Positions 48,686 through 56,916 of a stretch of DNA of 64,000 nucleotides are shown here, in pieces. The notes beneath the pieces were generated by a model. That model did not search any database. It was not told the DNA's origin and saw only the letters and a program-made list of their open reading frames with translations. This DNA comes from JAFECT01 sp035551675. Lineage in GTDB: Bacteria; Pseudomonadota; Alphaproteobacteria; Caulobacterales; Caulobacteraceae. The stretch is from contig DASZMV010000088.1 in the NCBI GenBank assembly GCA_035551675.1, forward strand, positions 32,253 to 96,252. Reading direction: 5' to 3'. The translations under genes and the position numbers were made by a program. The number at the start of each line of letters is the position of its first letter. The first letter of the stretch is position 1.

Positions 48686-50137
48686 CTACCTGAACGGCGG
48701 TTCGTCGAAGGCGCGGAGTTTGCGGGAGTGGAGGCGCGAGCCCTCCTGGCGCAGGCGGTCGGCCGCCGCGATGCCGATCTGGATGTGTTCGCTGATGGCC
48801 CGTTCGTAGAAGCGGTTGGCCTGGCCCGGCAGCTTGATCTCGCCGTGCAGCGGCTTGTCGGAGACGCAGAGCAGGGTGCCGTAGGGCACGCGGAAACGAT
48901 AGCCTTGCGCGGCGATGGTGGCGGACTCCATGTCGATGGCGACCGCGCGCGACTGCGAAAAGCGTTGCGCCGAGCGCGAGTACTGGAGCTCCCAGTTGCG
49001 GTCGTCGGTGGAGACGACGGTGCCGGTGCGCAGGCGGCGTTTCAACGTGTCCGCGTCTTCGCCGGTGACCGTCTCGGCGGCGCGCGACAACGCCAGTTGA
49101 ACCTCCGCGATCGGCGGGATCGGAATTTCCGGCGGCAGGACATCGTCGAGCACGTGATCATCGCGCAGATAGGCGTGCGCCAGCACATAGTCGCCAATGC
49201 GCTGGCTCGGGCGCAGGCCGCCGCAGTGGCCGATCATCAACCAGGCGTGCGGGCGCAGCACCGCGAGGTGATCGCAGATGGTCTTGGCGTTGGACGGACC
49301 GACGCCGATGTTGACCAGGGTGAGGCCGCGATTGCCCTTGGCCATCAGGTGATAGGCGGGCATCTGGTGCTTGCGCCAGGCGCCGTCCATGACCGCGCGT
49401 TCGGGATCGGCGGTCTCCGCCGTCACCACCACGCCGCCGGCGCAGGACAGCGCGTCGTAGGGACCGCCTTGCGCCAGTTGCGCGCAGGCCCAGCGCACGA
49501 ATTCGTCGACGTAGCGGTGATAGTTGGTGAACAGGATGAAGCTCTGCACGTGGCTCGCGGGCGTGCCCATGTAGTGACGCAGGCGCGCGAGCGAGAAGTC
49601 GGTGCGCAGGCCATCGAACAGCGACAGCGGCATGACGCCGTCGGGGCCTTCGAACCACAGACCGTCGGCCGCTTCGTCGCCGATGTTGGCGAGCTCGGTG
49701 GAGGGAAACCAGCGCGCGAGCTCAGCCGCCACCGCGCCGTCGAGCGCCACGCCCTCGGCGCCGTCGAGCACATAGGGATAGGGCATCTCCTGACGCGACT
49801 TCTCGACCTCGAAGGTCGCGGCGTAGTCCTGTTCGAGCAGCTCGAGCTGTTCGGTCAGATAGGCGCGGAAGATGTCGGGATGGGTGAAGGTGGTGGCGTA
49901 GGCGCCGGGCCTGGACAGCCGCGCATAGGCCCGGTCGACCCGCGGCCGGGGCTGGTCCTCGCGCCAGGTCAGGCGCAGCTCCGGATAGGCGAAGGCGCCG
50001 GCGGCGCGGGCGGCCGGGTCGGGGCGCACGCCCCGCTCGAGGTAGTCGCCAAGCGCTTGGCGAAGATTGCCGACGCTGTCGGCATAGAGCGCGGCAAGCC
50101 GGTCGACGGCGGCCTGGACCTGGGGGGAGCGGGTCAT
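48686..50137 (-). CDS. amn: AMP nucleosidase
   Basis: 483 residues from the ATG at 50137, the same size as E. coli Amn. It hydrolyses AMP to adenine and ribose 5-phosphate. An N-terminal Amn-specific domain (PGAYATTFTHPDIFRAYLTE) precedes the C-terminal phosphorylase-like domain with LVNIGVGPSNAKTICDHLAV, MIGHCGGLRP and IDMESATIAAQGYRFRVPYG. Monocistronic. The region 50138-50380 separates it from the divergent histidine kinase and holds no gene. Confidence 0.95.
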   Translation of the reverse strand: MTRSPQVQAAVDRLAALYADSVGNLRQALGDYLERGVRPDPAARAAGAFAYPELRLTWREDQPRPRVDRAYARLSRPGAYATTFTHPDIFRAYLTEQLELLEQDYAATFEVEKSRQEMPYPYVLDGAEGVALDGAVAAELARWFPSTELANIGDEAADGLWFEGPDGVMPLSLFDGLRTDFSLARLRHYMGTPASHVQSFILFTNYHRYVDEFVRWACAQLAQGGPYDALSCAGGVVVTAETADPERAVMDGAWRKHQMPAYHLMAKGNRGLTLVNIGVGPSNAKTICDHLAVLRPHAWLMIGHCGGLRPSQRIGDYVLAHAYLRDDHVLDDVLPPEIPIPPIAEVQLALSRAAETVTGEDADTLKRRLRTGTVVSTDDRNWELQYSRSAQRFSQSRAVAIDMESATIAAQGYRFRVPYGTLLCVSDKPLHGEIKLPGQANRFYERAISEHIQIGIAAADRLRQEGSRLHSRKLRAFDEPPFR

Positions 50138-50380
50138 GGGCGAAGCATAGACGGGCGCGGTGACGAGTGCGACCTGGCCGCCTCGTGTCGTCCCTGTTTG
50201 TTCCGCGGATCGAGCGCTTCGGCGCCGGCGCGCCAGCCCTTGCCGCACAACGATCCCGATACGCGAGGCGCGGGTCGGCGGATCACGGATCGGGAGGCTT
50301 GCGTCGTAAGGAAATCCTCAAAGATTTCAGGCAGACTTAGGGTCGAGCGTGGGAGAGCGCTCGCGTTTAACGAGTTCTGC

Positions 50381-52492
50381 ATGCCCCGCAAGTGGCGACT
50401 ATACCGGCCGGCCGAACCCCGCCGGGGCCTTCTGACCGCGACCGTATTGCTGGCGGTCTATACCGCGCTCGTCTTTGTGGGCGTGGCGTTCTGCCGGGAC
50501 AGCCAGACCAACTCCGCGTTCTGGCCGGCGAACGGTGTGGTGGTCGCAGCCCTGCTGGTGCTGCCGCGGCGTCTGGGCGTTGCATTTCTCGGCGTGTGTC
50601 TGGCGATCAACGTCGTCGAGAACGCGATCGGCAAGCTCGGCGTCGACCTGAACATTCTCTATTCCGGCCTGAACACGGCGCTGGTCGTGCTCACCGCCTT
50701 TCTCGCGCGCACCTTCTGCGGCGCCGCCACCGATCTTTCGCGCATCAAGCGGCTGGCCCAGTTTGTCGCCATCGCCTTGGTCACCGCGACCGGTGAAGCG
50801 ACGCTGGGGGATCTCTATCGCGCGGCGACCGAGCCGCACGGCTTCGACTGGCGCGACTGGTACATGTGGATCGCCTGCGACTCTCTGGGCATGATCCTGG
50901 CGACGCCGGCGGTCCTGCTGGCGGTGAAAAGCCGACGCGCGGTCTATGCCTGCGACGCCAGCGTGCTGGAACGATGGACGCTGCTTGCGCTGACTGTCGC
51001 GATCACCTTCGCGGCGTTTTCGTACGCGCGTTCGCCGCTGTTCCTCTTGATCTATCCGCTCCTGATCCTGACCGCCTTCCGCGCGGGCCCGCCCTGGGTG
51101 TCGAGTTCGGTGATGGCCGCGGCCATACCCGCCATCGCCCTGACCGTGCGCGGCTATGGACCGATCGCGCTTCTCGCCACCACCCATCCGTTCATCGACC
51201 AGGACAAGCTGCAGCTGTTCCTCGTCTCGATCTTCTGCTGCGCGCTTCCGGCCACCAACGCGCTGGGCGAACGCAACCGCGCCTCCAAGCGGCTGGAACG
51301 CAGCCACGCCGCCGCCCGCGCCGCCCGCGCCGAGGCCGAGAACGCAGCCCAGGCCAAGTCGCGCTTCCTGGCGGTGATGAGCCACGAGATCAGGACGCCG
51401 CTCAACGGCATCATCGGCTTCAGCCGCGAGCTGCACAGGCGCACCGATTTCGACCTCGAGGCGCGCCGCCAGGTGGGCCTGGTGCTGGGTTCGAGCAACA
51501 TTCTGCTGGCCCTGGTCAACGACATCCTCGACTTCTCCAAGATCGAGGCCAAGCAGTTCGACCTCAATCCGTCGCCGACCGACCTGTCCCAGCTGGTGGA
51601 AGACGTCGCCGCCATCGCCAAGCCGGGCGCCGAGGCCAAGGGCCTGACGCTAACCGTGACCAGCACGCTCGAAGCGGATCAGGTCTACATGGCCGACGAC
51701 CTGCGTCTGCGCCAGGTGCTGCTGAACCTGGTGAACAACGCGGTGAAGTTCACCGCCGACGGCAGCGTCGAAATCGAAGTCTCGGCGCAGCCCGATGAGA
51801 ACGGCGCGGAGGTGGTGACGGTGCGCGTGCTCGACACCGGCATCGGAGTCGCCGAAGCCAAGCGCGACCGCCTGTTCCAGCCCTTCTCCCAGGTCGATTC
51901 CAGCATCACCCGCACCTATGGCGGCACGGGGCTGGGCCTGGCCATTTCCAAGTCGCTGATCGAGTTAATGGCCGGCGACATCGGGGTGACGCCGCGCGAG
52001 CCGCGCGGGTCGGAGTTCTGGTTCCGCATCCCGCTGGCGCGCGCGACCGAACAGGCCCAGGCGGGCGACGCCCACGGGGTCGACACGCTCGAACGCGCCA
52101 TCCGCGTGCTGGTGGTCGACGACCACCCGATCAACCGCGAGGTCGCTTCGTTGTTGCTGACGTCGGCGGGTTGCGAAGTCGCGACCTGCGTCGACGGCGT
52201 GCGCGCGGTGGAGGCGGCCCGCGGCGGCGGCTTCGACCTGATCCTGATGGACATCCACATGCCCGAGATGGACGGCTTCACCGCTTCGCGCGCGATCCGC
52301 GCGCTGCCGGGGGCGGCGTCGCGGGTGCCGATCGTGGCGATGACCGCGGACGTGACCTCACGCGACGTGGCGCTCTGCCGCGACGCGGGCATGAACGCCC
52401 ACGTCGGCAAACCGATCAACCGCGCGGCGCTGTTCGACACCATGCTGGAGGTGCTGAACGACCAGGCGGCGGCGGAGAGCGAAGCGGCGTAG
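50381..52492 (+). CDS. Hybrid sensor histidine kinase with MASE1 domain
   Basis: 703 residues from the ATG at 50381; the frame is open far upstream but there it is the shadow of amn. Residues 15-295 are a MASE1-type membrane sensor of about eight helices (FWPANGVVVAALLVLPRR, FDWRDWYMWIACDSLGMILA). Then a short coiled coil, HisKA with H335 (MSHEIRTPLNGIIGF), HATPase (NNAVKFTADGS, DTGIGV, YGGTGLGLAISKSL), and a C-terminal receiver with D624 (LILMDIHMPEMDG). No HPt or output gene is adjacent, so the phosphorelay partner is elsewhere. Confidence 0.95.
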   Translation: MPRKWRLYRPAEPRRGLLTATVLLAVYTALVFVGVAFCRDSQTNSAFWPANGVVVAALLVLPRRLGVAFLGVCLAINVVENAIGKLGVDLNILYSGLNTALVVLTAFLARTFCGAATDLSRIKRLAQFVAIALVTATGEATLGDLYRAATEPHGFDWRDWYMWIACDSLGMILATPAVLLAVKSRRAVYACDASVLERWTLLALTVAITFAAFSYARSPLFLLIYPLLILTAFRAGPPWVSSSVMAAAIPAIALTVRGYGPIALLATTHPFIDQDKLQLFLVSIFCCALPATNALGERNRASKRLERSHAAARAARAEAENAAQAKSRFLAVMSHEIRTPLNGIIGFSRELHRRTDFDLEARRQVGLVLGSSNILLALVNDILDFSKIEAKQFDLNPSPTDLSQLVEDVAAIAKPGAEAKGLTLTVTSTLEADQVYMADDLRLRQVLLNLVNNAVKFTADGSVEIEVSAQPDENGAEVVTVRVLDTGIGVAEAKRDRLFQPFSQVDSSITRTYGGTGLGLAISKSLIELMAGDIGVTPREPRGSEFWFRIPLARATEQAQAGDAHGVDTLERAIRVLVVDDHPINREVASLLLTSAGCEVATCVDGVRAVEAARGGGFDLILMDIHMPEMDGFTASRAIRALPGAASRVPIVAMTADVTSRDVALCRDAGMNAHVGKPINRAALFDTMLEVLNDQAAAESEAA

Positions 52493-52502
52493 GGTCAGAG
52501 AA

Positions 52503-52607
52503 GGGATTACGGACCACGCGCATCGCAAGATGCGAGTCCGTCGAGCCTGCCCCGGCGCCGAGAGGGGATTATGGACCACGCGCATCGCAAGACGCGAGTC
52601 CGTCGAG
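52503..52607. repeat. Two direct copies of a 43-bp repeat, 62 bp apart
   Basis: GGGATTACGGACCACGCGCA...CGAGTCCGTCGAG at 52503-52545 and again at 52565-52607 with two mismatches. Each copy contains the short palindrome GCATCGCAAGATGC (GACGC in copy 2). Nothing else in the window matches. Confidence 0.75.
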
Positions 52608-52624
52608 ACCTCCTCGGCGCGCAG

Positions 52625-52715
52625 CGCCAACTAAACGCAGAGCACGCAGAGGAAGATTGAGCGCGCAGTGGGCTTCATCACTGTCGGCTCTGCGCTTCTC
52701 TGCGGTCTCTTCTCC
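52625..52715. repeat. Short-word inverted repeat (ACGCAGAGC type)
   Basis: AAACGCAGAGCACGCAGAGG opposite CTCTGCGCTTCTCTGCGGTCTC; the same design as the CACGAA and CACACGG elements, with another word. The gap 52493-52893 holds this element, the direct repeats above and no convincing gene. Confidence 0.65.
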
Positions 52716-52893
52716 CAAATGGCGCCTACGGCGCGGTTGGCGCCGCCGTCCACATCAAGGACCCGCTTACCCCTTCGGATCGAGCCACGCGGAGAGTGGC
52801 AATGACCCGCGTCCCATTGCAGCGCTTGGCATTATTGTGATGAAGTGGGCCTGCGTGAGGTCACGGCAGGAGTCAACTTGTGGGACCGACAGG

Positions 52894-53211
52894 ATGTTAG
52901 TTGCTGGCGCCCTTGCCTGGTTTGGCATCGTCTTCGCCTGTGAGCGACTGCTCCCTCTACAGACGCTTTGGATCAAGAGCCCGAACGGCGCGGACGCCCC
53001 ATCACTGGGCGACCTGTACAACGGCTATAAATGGGTCGCATTTCCACGAACGCCGGCCGCCGTCGCGCTCGCTTTGTGGTTATCCCTCGGCGGCCTAACA
53101 CCGATTGCGCAACCGGAGTCTGGCTACATCCTGTGCGGAATGCTGCCGCTGTTTGGCGTCTGTGCATATGCCGACATCCTCAGAATCCGAGGCTTCATCG
53201 GTAAGAGTTGA
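52894..53211 (+). CDS. Small membrane protein, unknown
   Basis: 105 residues from the ATG at 52894; an in-frame ATG at 52840 would add 18 polar residues and lacks a ribosome site. Three hydrophobic stretches (MLVAGALAWFGIVFACERLL, AAVALALWLSLGGLTPIA, YILCGMLPLFGVCAYADI). No family recognised. Base composition is less GC-rich than the neighbours. It ends 3 bp before the end of convergent nrdB, with no space for a terminator. Confidence 0.5.
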   Translation: MLVAGALAWFGIVFACERLLPLQTLWIKSPNGADAPSLGDLYNGYKWVAFPRTPAAVALALWLSLGGLTPIAQPESGYILCGMLPLFGVCAYADILRIRGFIGKS

Positions 53212-53214
53212 CGC

Positions 53215-54267
53215 TCAGTCCGCCATTTCGGTTTCGGTTTCTTTGCGCTTGGTCATCATGTCGTCGAAGGCGGTCCAGACGCCGTCGGCGCCGTGCCAGG
53301 AGCCGCGGGTGGCGGCTTTGGAGTATTCGGTGGCGCGGGCTTCGAAGAAGTTGGCGTGTTCGACGCCGGAGAGCAGCGACTGCAGCCACGGCAGCGGGTT
53401 TTCCTTCACGCCGTAGACCTGCGGCAGGGCAAGCTGGCGCAGGCGCCAGTCGGCGATGAAGCGGATGTAGGCCTTGATGTCCTCGGGCGTCATGCCCTGG
53501 ACTTCGCCGGCTTCGAAGGCGAGGTCGATGAACTTGTCCTCGAGGCTCACCACCGTCTTGCAGCATTCGACGATGTCGTCGGCCACGGCCTTGGTGACCG
53601 CGCCGGTTTCCTTGTTGAAGGCGTGATAGAGCTTGACGATGCCTTCGCAGTGCAGGCTCTCGTCGCGCACCGACCACGACACGATCTGGCCCATGCCCTT
53701 CATCTTGTTGAAGCGCGGGAAGTTCATCAGCATCGCGAACGACGCGAACAGCTGCAGCCCTTCGGTGAAGCCGCCGAACATGGCGAGCGTGCGCGCGATG
53801 TCCGCGTTGGTCTCCACGCCGAACTTCTGCATGTAGTCGTGCTTGGCCTTCATGGCGTCGTATTCCATGAAGGCGCCGAACTCGCTCTCGGGCATGCCGA
53901 TGGTTTCGAGCAGAAGCGCGTAGGCGGCGATGTGGATGGTCTCCATGTTGCCGAACGAGGAGAGCATCATCTTCACTTCGGTGGGTTTGAAAACCCGCCC
54001 GTAGCGTTCCATGTAGTTGTCCGCGACCTCGATGTCGGACTGGGTGAAGAAGCGGAAAATCTGCGTCAGCAGATTGCGCTCGCGGTCGTTCAGATTGGCC
54101 GCCCAGTCCTTGCAGTCCTCGCCCAGCGGCACCTCTTCGGGCATCCAGTGGACCTGCTGCTGCTTCTTCCACATGTCGTAGGCCCAAGGGTAGCGGAAGG
54201 GCTTGTACGAGTGCGACGGCGTGAGCAGGCCGGGCAGACGGGAAGAGGACGGGACGGGAGCGTTCAT
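53215..54267 (-). CDS. nrdB: Ribonucleoside-diphosphate reductase small subunit
   Basis: 350 residues, class I R2 protein. It holds the di-iron-tyrosyl cofactor that starts ribonucleotide reduction in NrdA. By spacing to E. coli NrdB the ligands are D78 (TQSDIEVADN), E109 and H112 (NMETIHIAAY), and the radical Tyr is Y116; further ligands are in SWSVRDESLHCEG. It is not beside nrdA, which starts about 4.5 kb upstream on the same strand; the two NrdR-like boxes at 54370-54417 give it control of its own. Confidence 0.95.
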   Translation of the reverse strand: MNAPVPSSSRLPGLLTPSHSYKPFRYPWAYDMWKKQQQVHWMPEEVPLGEDCKDWAANLNDRERNLLTQIFRFFTQSDIEVADNYMERYGRVFKPTEVKMMLSSFGNMETIHIAAYALLLETIGMPESEFGAFMEYDAMKAKHDYMQKFGVETNADIARTLAMFGGFTEGLQLFASFAMLMNFPRFNKMKGMGQIVSWSVRDESLHCEGIVKLYHAFNKETGAVTKAVADDIVECCKTVVSLEDKFIDLAFEAGEVQGMTPEDIKAYIRFIADWRLRQLALPQVYGVKENPLPWLQSLLSGVEHANFFEARATEYSKAATRGSWHGADGVWTAFDDMMTKRKETETEMAD

Positions 54268-54369
54268 GGCGGACGCCTAAGCTGGTTGCAGAGGAGCGAC
54301 GAGGGTTGAAGCCGAACGGAAAGTCTTGGCTCCGAATCGCGGCGGCGTCCACTGTCGCGAACGCCACAC

Positions 54370-54417
54370 CCCACAATCCGTAGAGGCCAAGCCTCCGCTT
54401 ACCCACAATATATGGGG
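54370..54417 (-). promoter_or_regulatory. Pair of NrdR-like boxes upstream of nrdB
   Basis: CCCACAATCCGTAGAG (54370-54385) and CCCACAATATATGGGG (54402-54417) are related 16-bp sites spaced 32 bp start to start, three helical turns, as in known NrdR operators (consensus ACACWATATATWGTGT-like). They lie 100-150 bp ahead of the nrdB start codon and resemble the pair before nrdA. Confidence 0.75.
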
Positions 54418-54461
54418 TCGAAGGTGGACGAAGTCCAAAGAATTTGGGGGCGGCCTGGGGA

Positions 54462-55424
54462 CTATTCGAGGTTCTTGGCGGAGCGCTCCACCGAGACGAT
54501 TTCGAGCCGGTCGCCGGCCAGTTTGAAGCGGACGTGGGCCTGGCCGCCGGTGGGGCAGCAGTTGCCGTCGTCGGGGCGCCAGAGGCCGGTCGTCGTCTCC
54601 AGCGCCTTGAAGTCGTAGGGCACGCCCTTCCACACCTGCCGGTCCTTGGGCAGGCGTTGCGCGAGGTCGGCTTTCCAGCTCTGCAGATCGATGTCGCGCC
54701 AGCGGCCGTCGACCTGATGATAGAGCAGGTCCTCGTTGAACACGCCGGTGCCGGAGTCGTTGGCGGGGAGCCAGAGCAGCGCGCCCGCCGCGGTCTGTAA
54801 CTGTCGCGGGTCGTCGTAGTAGCCGCCTTCGATGAAGTTCCACAGGCGCGGACGGAGTTGGCCGGGACCGCCGGCTTCGAACACCACCACGCCGCGGGTG
54901 AAATCGTCGGTGTCGCCCTCGGGCGGCCCTTGCAGCTGGAACCAGAGCGATGCGGCGCCTTTCACCTGGCCGGAGCTCGACACCACGCACTTCTTGGCGA
55001 GATCCTCGTTGAGGGGGACACAGCGCTTGCCGAGGTCGGCGATCGGGAAGGTGGTCGCGCGCGCCTTGGCGGCGAAGTCGATCTCGCCTTTCAGCGCGTC
55101 GATGCGGTCGGTGTAGTCGTGCGCCATCTCGTCGGCGGTGAGCGGGCGGAAGGTCTTGGCCTGGTTGTCGGCCGGCTCGCCCTTGTCGCGGTCGGCGATC
55201 CACTGGCGCTGGGCGAGGGTGAGGTTCACCGGCGTGGGCGAGACCGCGAGGTCGGCGCGGTAGGTCTGCATCATCCGGCTGTCGAGGTCGGACAGCGCGG
55301 GGGTATGGCAGATCAGGACTTCCGAGCGCGACTTCGCCTTGGCGCAGTCGAAACTGGCGGCGGACGCGGCGGTTGCGACCGCGAGACCCAGGATCACGCA
55401 ACTGGCGAACAAGCGGATATGCAT
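54462..55424 (-). CDS. Exported LprI/DUF1311-like protein
   Basis: 320 residues with a signal peptide (LFASCVILGLAVATAASA). The N-terminal domain starts FDCAKAKSRSEVLICHTPAL and continues SDLDSRMMQTYRADLAV: two cysteines and the LD..M...Y pattern of the DUF1311 / lysozyme inhibitor LprI fold, followed by RQWIADRDK. The remaining 220 residues are unassigned beta-rich sequence with two more cysteine pairs. A lysozyme-inhibitor role is only suggested by the domain. It stands between nrdA and nrdB. Confidence 0.7.
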   Translation of the reverse strand: MHIRLFASCVILGLAVATAASAASFDCAKAKSRSEVLICHTPALSDLDSRMMQTYRADLAVSPTPVNLTLAQRQWIADRDKGEPADNQAKTFRPLTADEMAHDYTDRIDALKGEIDFAAKARATTFPIADLGKRCVPLNEDLAKKCVVSSSGQVKGAASLWFQLQGPPEGDTDDFTRGVVVFEAGGPGQLRPRLWNFIEGGYYDDPRQLQTAAGALLWLPANDSGTGVFNEDLLYHQVDGRWRDIDLQSWKADLAQRLPKDRQVWKGVPYDFKALETTTGLWRPDDGNCCPTGGQAHVRFKLAGDRLEIVSVERSAKNLE

Positions 55425-55486
55425 GGCGAGGCCCTCCCGAAGCGGCAGCTTAATCCGGTTCAGGGAACGCCGCTATCGGGAAGAAA

Positions 55487-55736
55487 AAGGGAGTCCACAG
55501 ACCCACACGGATACACACGGAAAGAGAAGAAAGTTTGCCCACGAAAAACACGAAAAGCACGAATGACGCGCGTTTCCCCGACTGATTTTCGGCGCGAAGC
55601 GCCCTCAAACGAAGGCGCCTTCGGCGCGGGCTCTAGAGTCATTTCGTGTTTTTCGTGGGCGATTAAAGACGGCCGCGCCACGCCGGCGGCCGCCGTCCGT
55701 GTGTGCCCGTGTGGGTCCGTGGACTCTCTTCTCTTC
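55487..55736. repeat. Nested short-word inverted repeats (CACACGG outside, CACGAAAA inside), no gene
   Basis: Outer arms: GGGAGTCCACAGACCCACAC then GGATACACACGG (55489 on), and CCGTGTGTGCCCGTGTGGGT then CCGTGGACTCTC (to 55733). Inner arms: GCCCACGAAAAACACGAAAA (55537 on) and ATTTCGTGTTTTTCGTGGGC (55642-55661). The centre has GGCGCCTTCGGCGC. The gap 55425-55740 holds no gene. Confidence 0.85.
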
Positions 55737-55740
55737 CTGC

Positions 55741-56589
55741 CTACCGCCGCCCTGGGCGGAAGGAGAAGGTGAAGCCGATGACGCTTTCGCGGGTGTTCAC
55801 GTCGGTGTCGCGCATGTTGCTCAGGTGGATTGAGCGTTCGGTGTAGCCGAAGGAGGCCTGGACGTCGCCGCGGCGCCAGGCGACGCCGGCTTCGGAGTCG
55901 CCGAGAAATCCGGGCTCTGTCTGGGTGAACAGGTTGGCGCTGCGGAAGTTGGGCTCGCCCTTGATCAGGTTGTAGCCGACGGCGCGGCCGCTGGACTGGG
56001 CGTAGAAGTACCAGTGGCCGGGCTGGCCGCGGATGCCGAGCTCGTCGAGCGCGTTGGCGGCGCCGAAGCGCACGGTCGCGCCGGCCTCGGCGCTTTCGCC
56101 GGCGCTGGTCAGGCCGAGCCCCGCGTGGGGCGTGACATCGACGCCGTAGCCGCGCGAGCGCAGGCTGAGCGCCTGGGGCCAGCCGCGGGTGTAGCTGACG
56201 TCGAAGATCTGATCGCCGAGGCTGGGGTTCAGCCAGACCGGCGCGCCGGGCGCCAGCGCCGCGGAGCCGGAGGTCACGCGCAGGCGGTCGATGGCGCCGG
56301 CGCCGGAGCCGAACCAGGCGTCGGTGGAGGTCCAGGAGACCACGCCTTGCGGGCCGACGGCGGTGACGCGGGTGGCGCCGGCGTCGGCGGGCGTGAGCGT
56401 GGTGTTGGCGAAGGTCGCGTCGAGGAGATCGGGAGTCTTCAAGCCGTCGTCCCAGGTCACCGGCTGAGCCGTTGCGGCCTGCTGCGCGGTCGAGGACAGA
56501 CTCTGGGCGTTCACGGATACGGCGCCGAAGCTAAGCGCCAAGCAACCCAACCCAACCCAAACACCGCCCAGCACCGCGGCCTCCTGCAT
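55741..56589 (-). CDS. Exported protein, predicted beta-rich (possible outer-membrane barrel)
   Basis: 282 residues with an N-terminal signal sequence (cleavage near VNA-QS). The second half is built of amphipathic beta-strands (ATVRFGAANALDELGIRGQP, EAGVAWRRGDVQASFGYTER) and ends in FTFSFRPGRR; this recalls DUF2219 / LpxR-type barrels, but the N-terminal half does not fit well and no catalytic residues can be placed. Function unknown. Its start lies about 330 bp downstream of nrdA, separated by repeat A copies. Confidence 0.55.
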   Translation of the reverse strand: MQEAAVLGGVWVGLGCLALSFGAVSVNAQSLSSTAQQAATAQPVTWDDGLKTPDLLDATFANTTLTPADAGATRVTAVGPQGVVSWTSTDAWFGSGAGAIDRLRVTSGSAALAPGAPVWLNPSLGDQIFDVSYTRGWPQALSLRSRGYGVDVTPHAGLGLTSAGESAEAGATVRFGAANALDELGIRGQPGHWYFYAQSSGRAVGYNLIKGEPNFRSANLFTQTEPGFLGDSEAGVAWRRGDVQASFGYTERSIHLSNMRDTDVNTRESVIGFTFSFRPGRR

Positions 56590-56714
56590 CTCCTGTCGTT
56601 GATCGCTTTGAAAAACGACGGAAATCTCAAACGCGACTTCTGTTTCGTCGAACGGATGATCGGGGTGCAGGTTCCGTGCCGTGGAACAGGGACGTGGTTA
56701 ACCGCTAACGGCCG

Positions 56715-56894
56715 CGCCTCTCCGGCCCCTGGGCGGAGACAGCTCGCGAAGCGAGCAGAGGGGGCAGGTGCGCCGAGGGTGGGGATTGGCGGGATGCGTC
56801 GCGCGATCGTCAGACGCCAATCACGAAGGGGGGCGGCGGCTGCCCTCCTCTGCCGCGCACGCGCGGCTGTCTCCCCCCAGCGGGGGGAGATCGC
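56715..56894. repeat. Repeat family A, inverted pair (copies 5 and 6)
   Basis: Copy 5 (56715-56775, with a degenerate first hairpin) and inverted copy 6 (56836-56894, TGCCCTCCTCTGCCGCGCAC to CCCCAGCGGGGGGAGATCGC) enclose about 60 bp. They lie between the stop of nrdA and the start of the exported protein gene; the gap 56590-56916 holds no gene. Confidence 0.8.
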
Positions 56895-56916
56895 GCTTAG
56901 TTGAATGCGTGTGCGC

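Noticed and set aside
48728..50380. Apparent 1254-residue plus-strand protein formed by joining the frame opposite amn to the hybrid kinase
   Set aside because: The first 550 codons are low-complexity antisense to amn; the kinase has its own ATG followed directly by the MASE1 domain.
50138..50380. Search for a small RNA or tRNA between amn and the hybrid kinase
   Set aside because: No cloverleaf or stable hairpin with a terminator was found. No tRNA or rRNA gene was found elsewhere in the window either.
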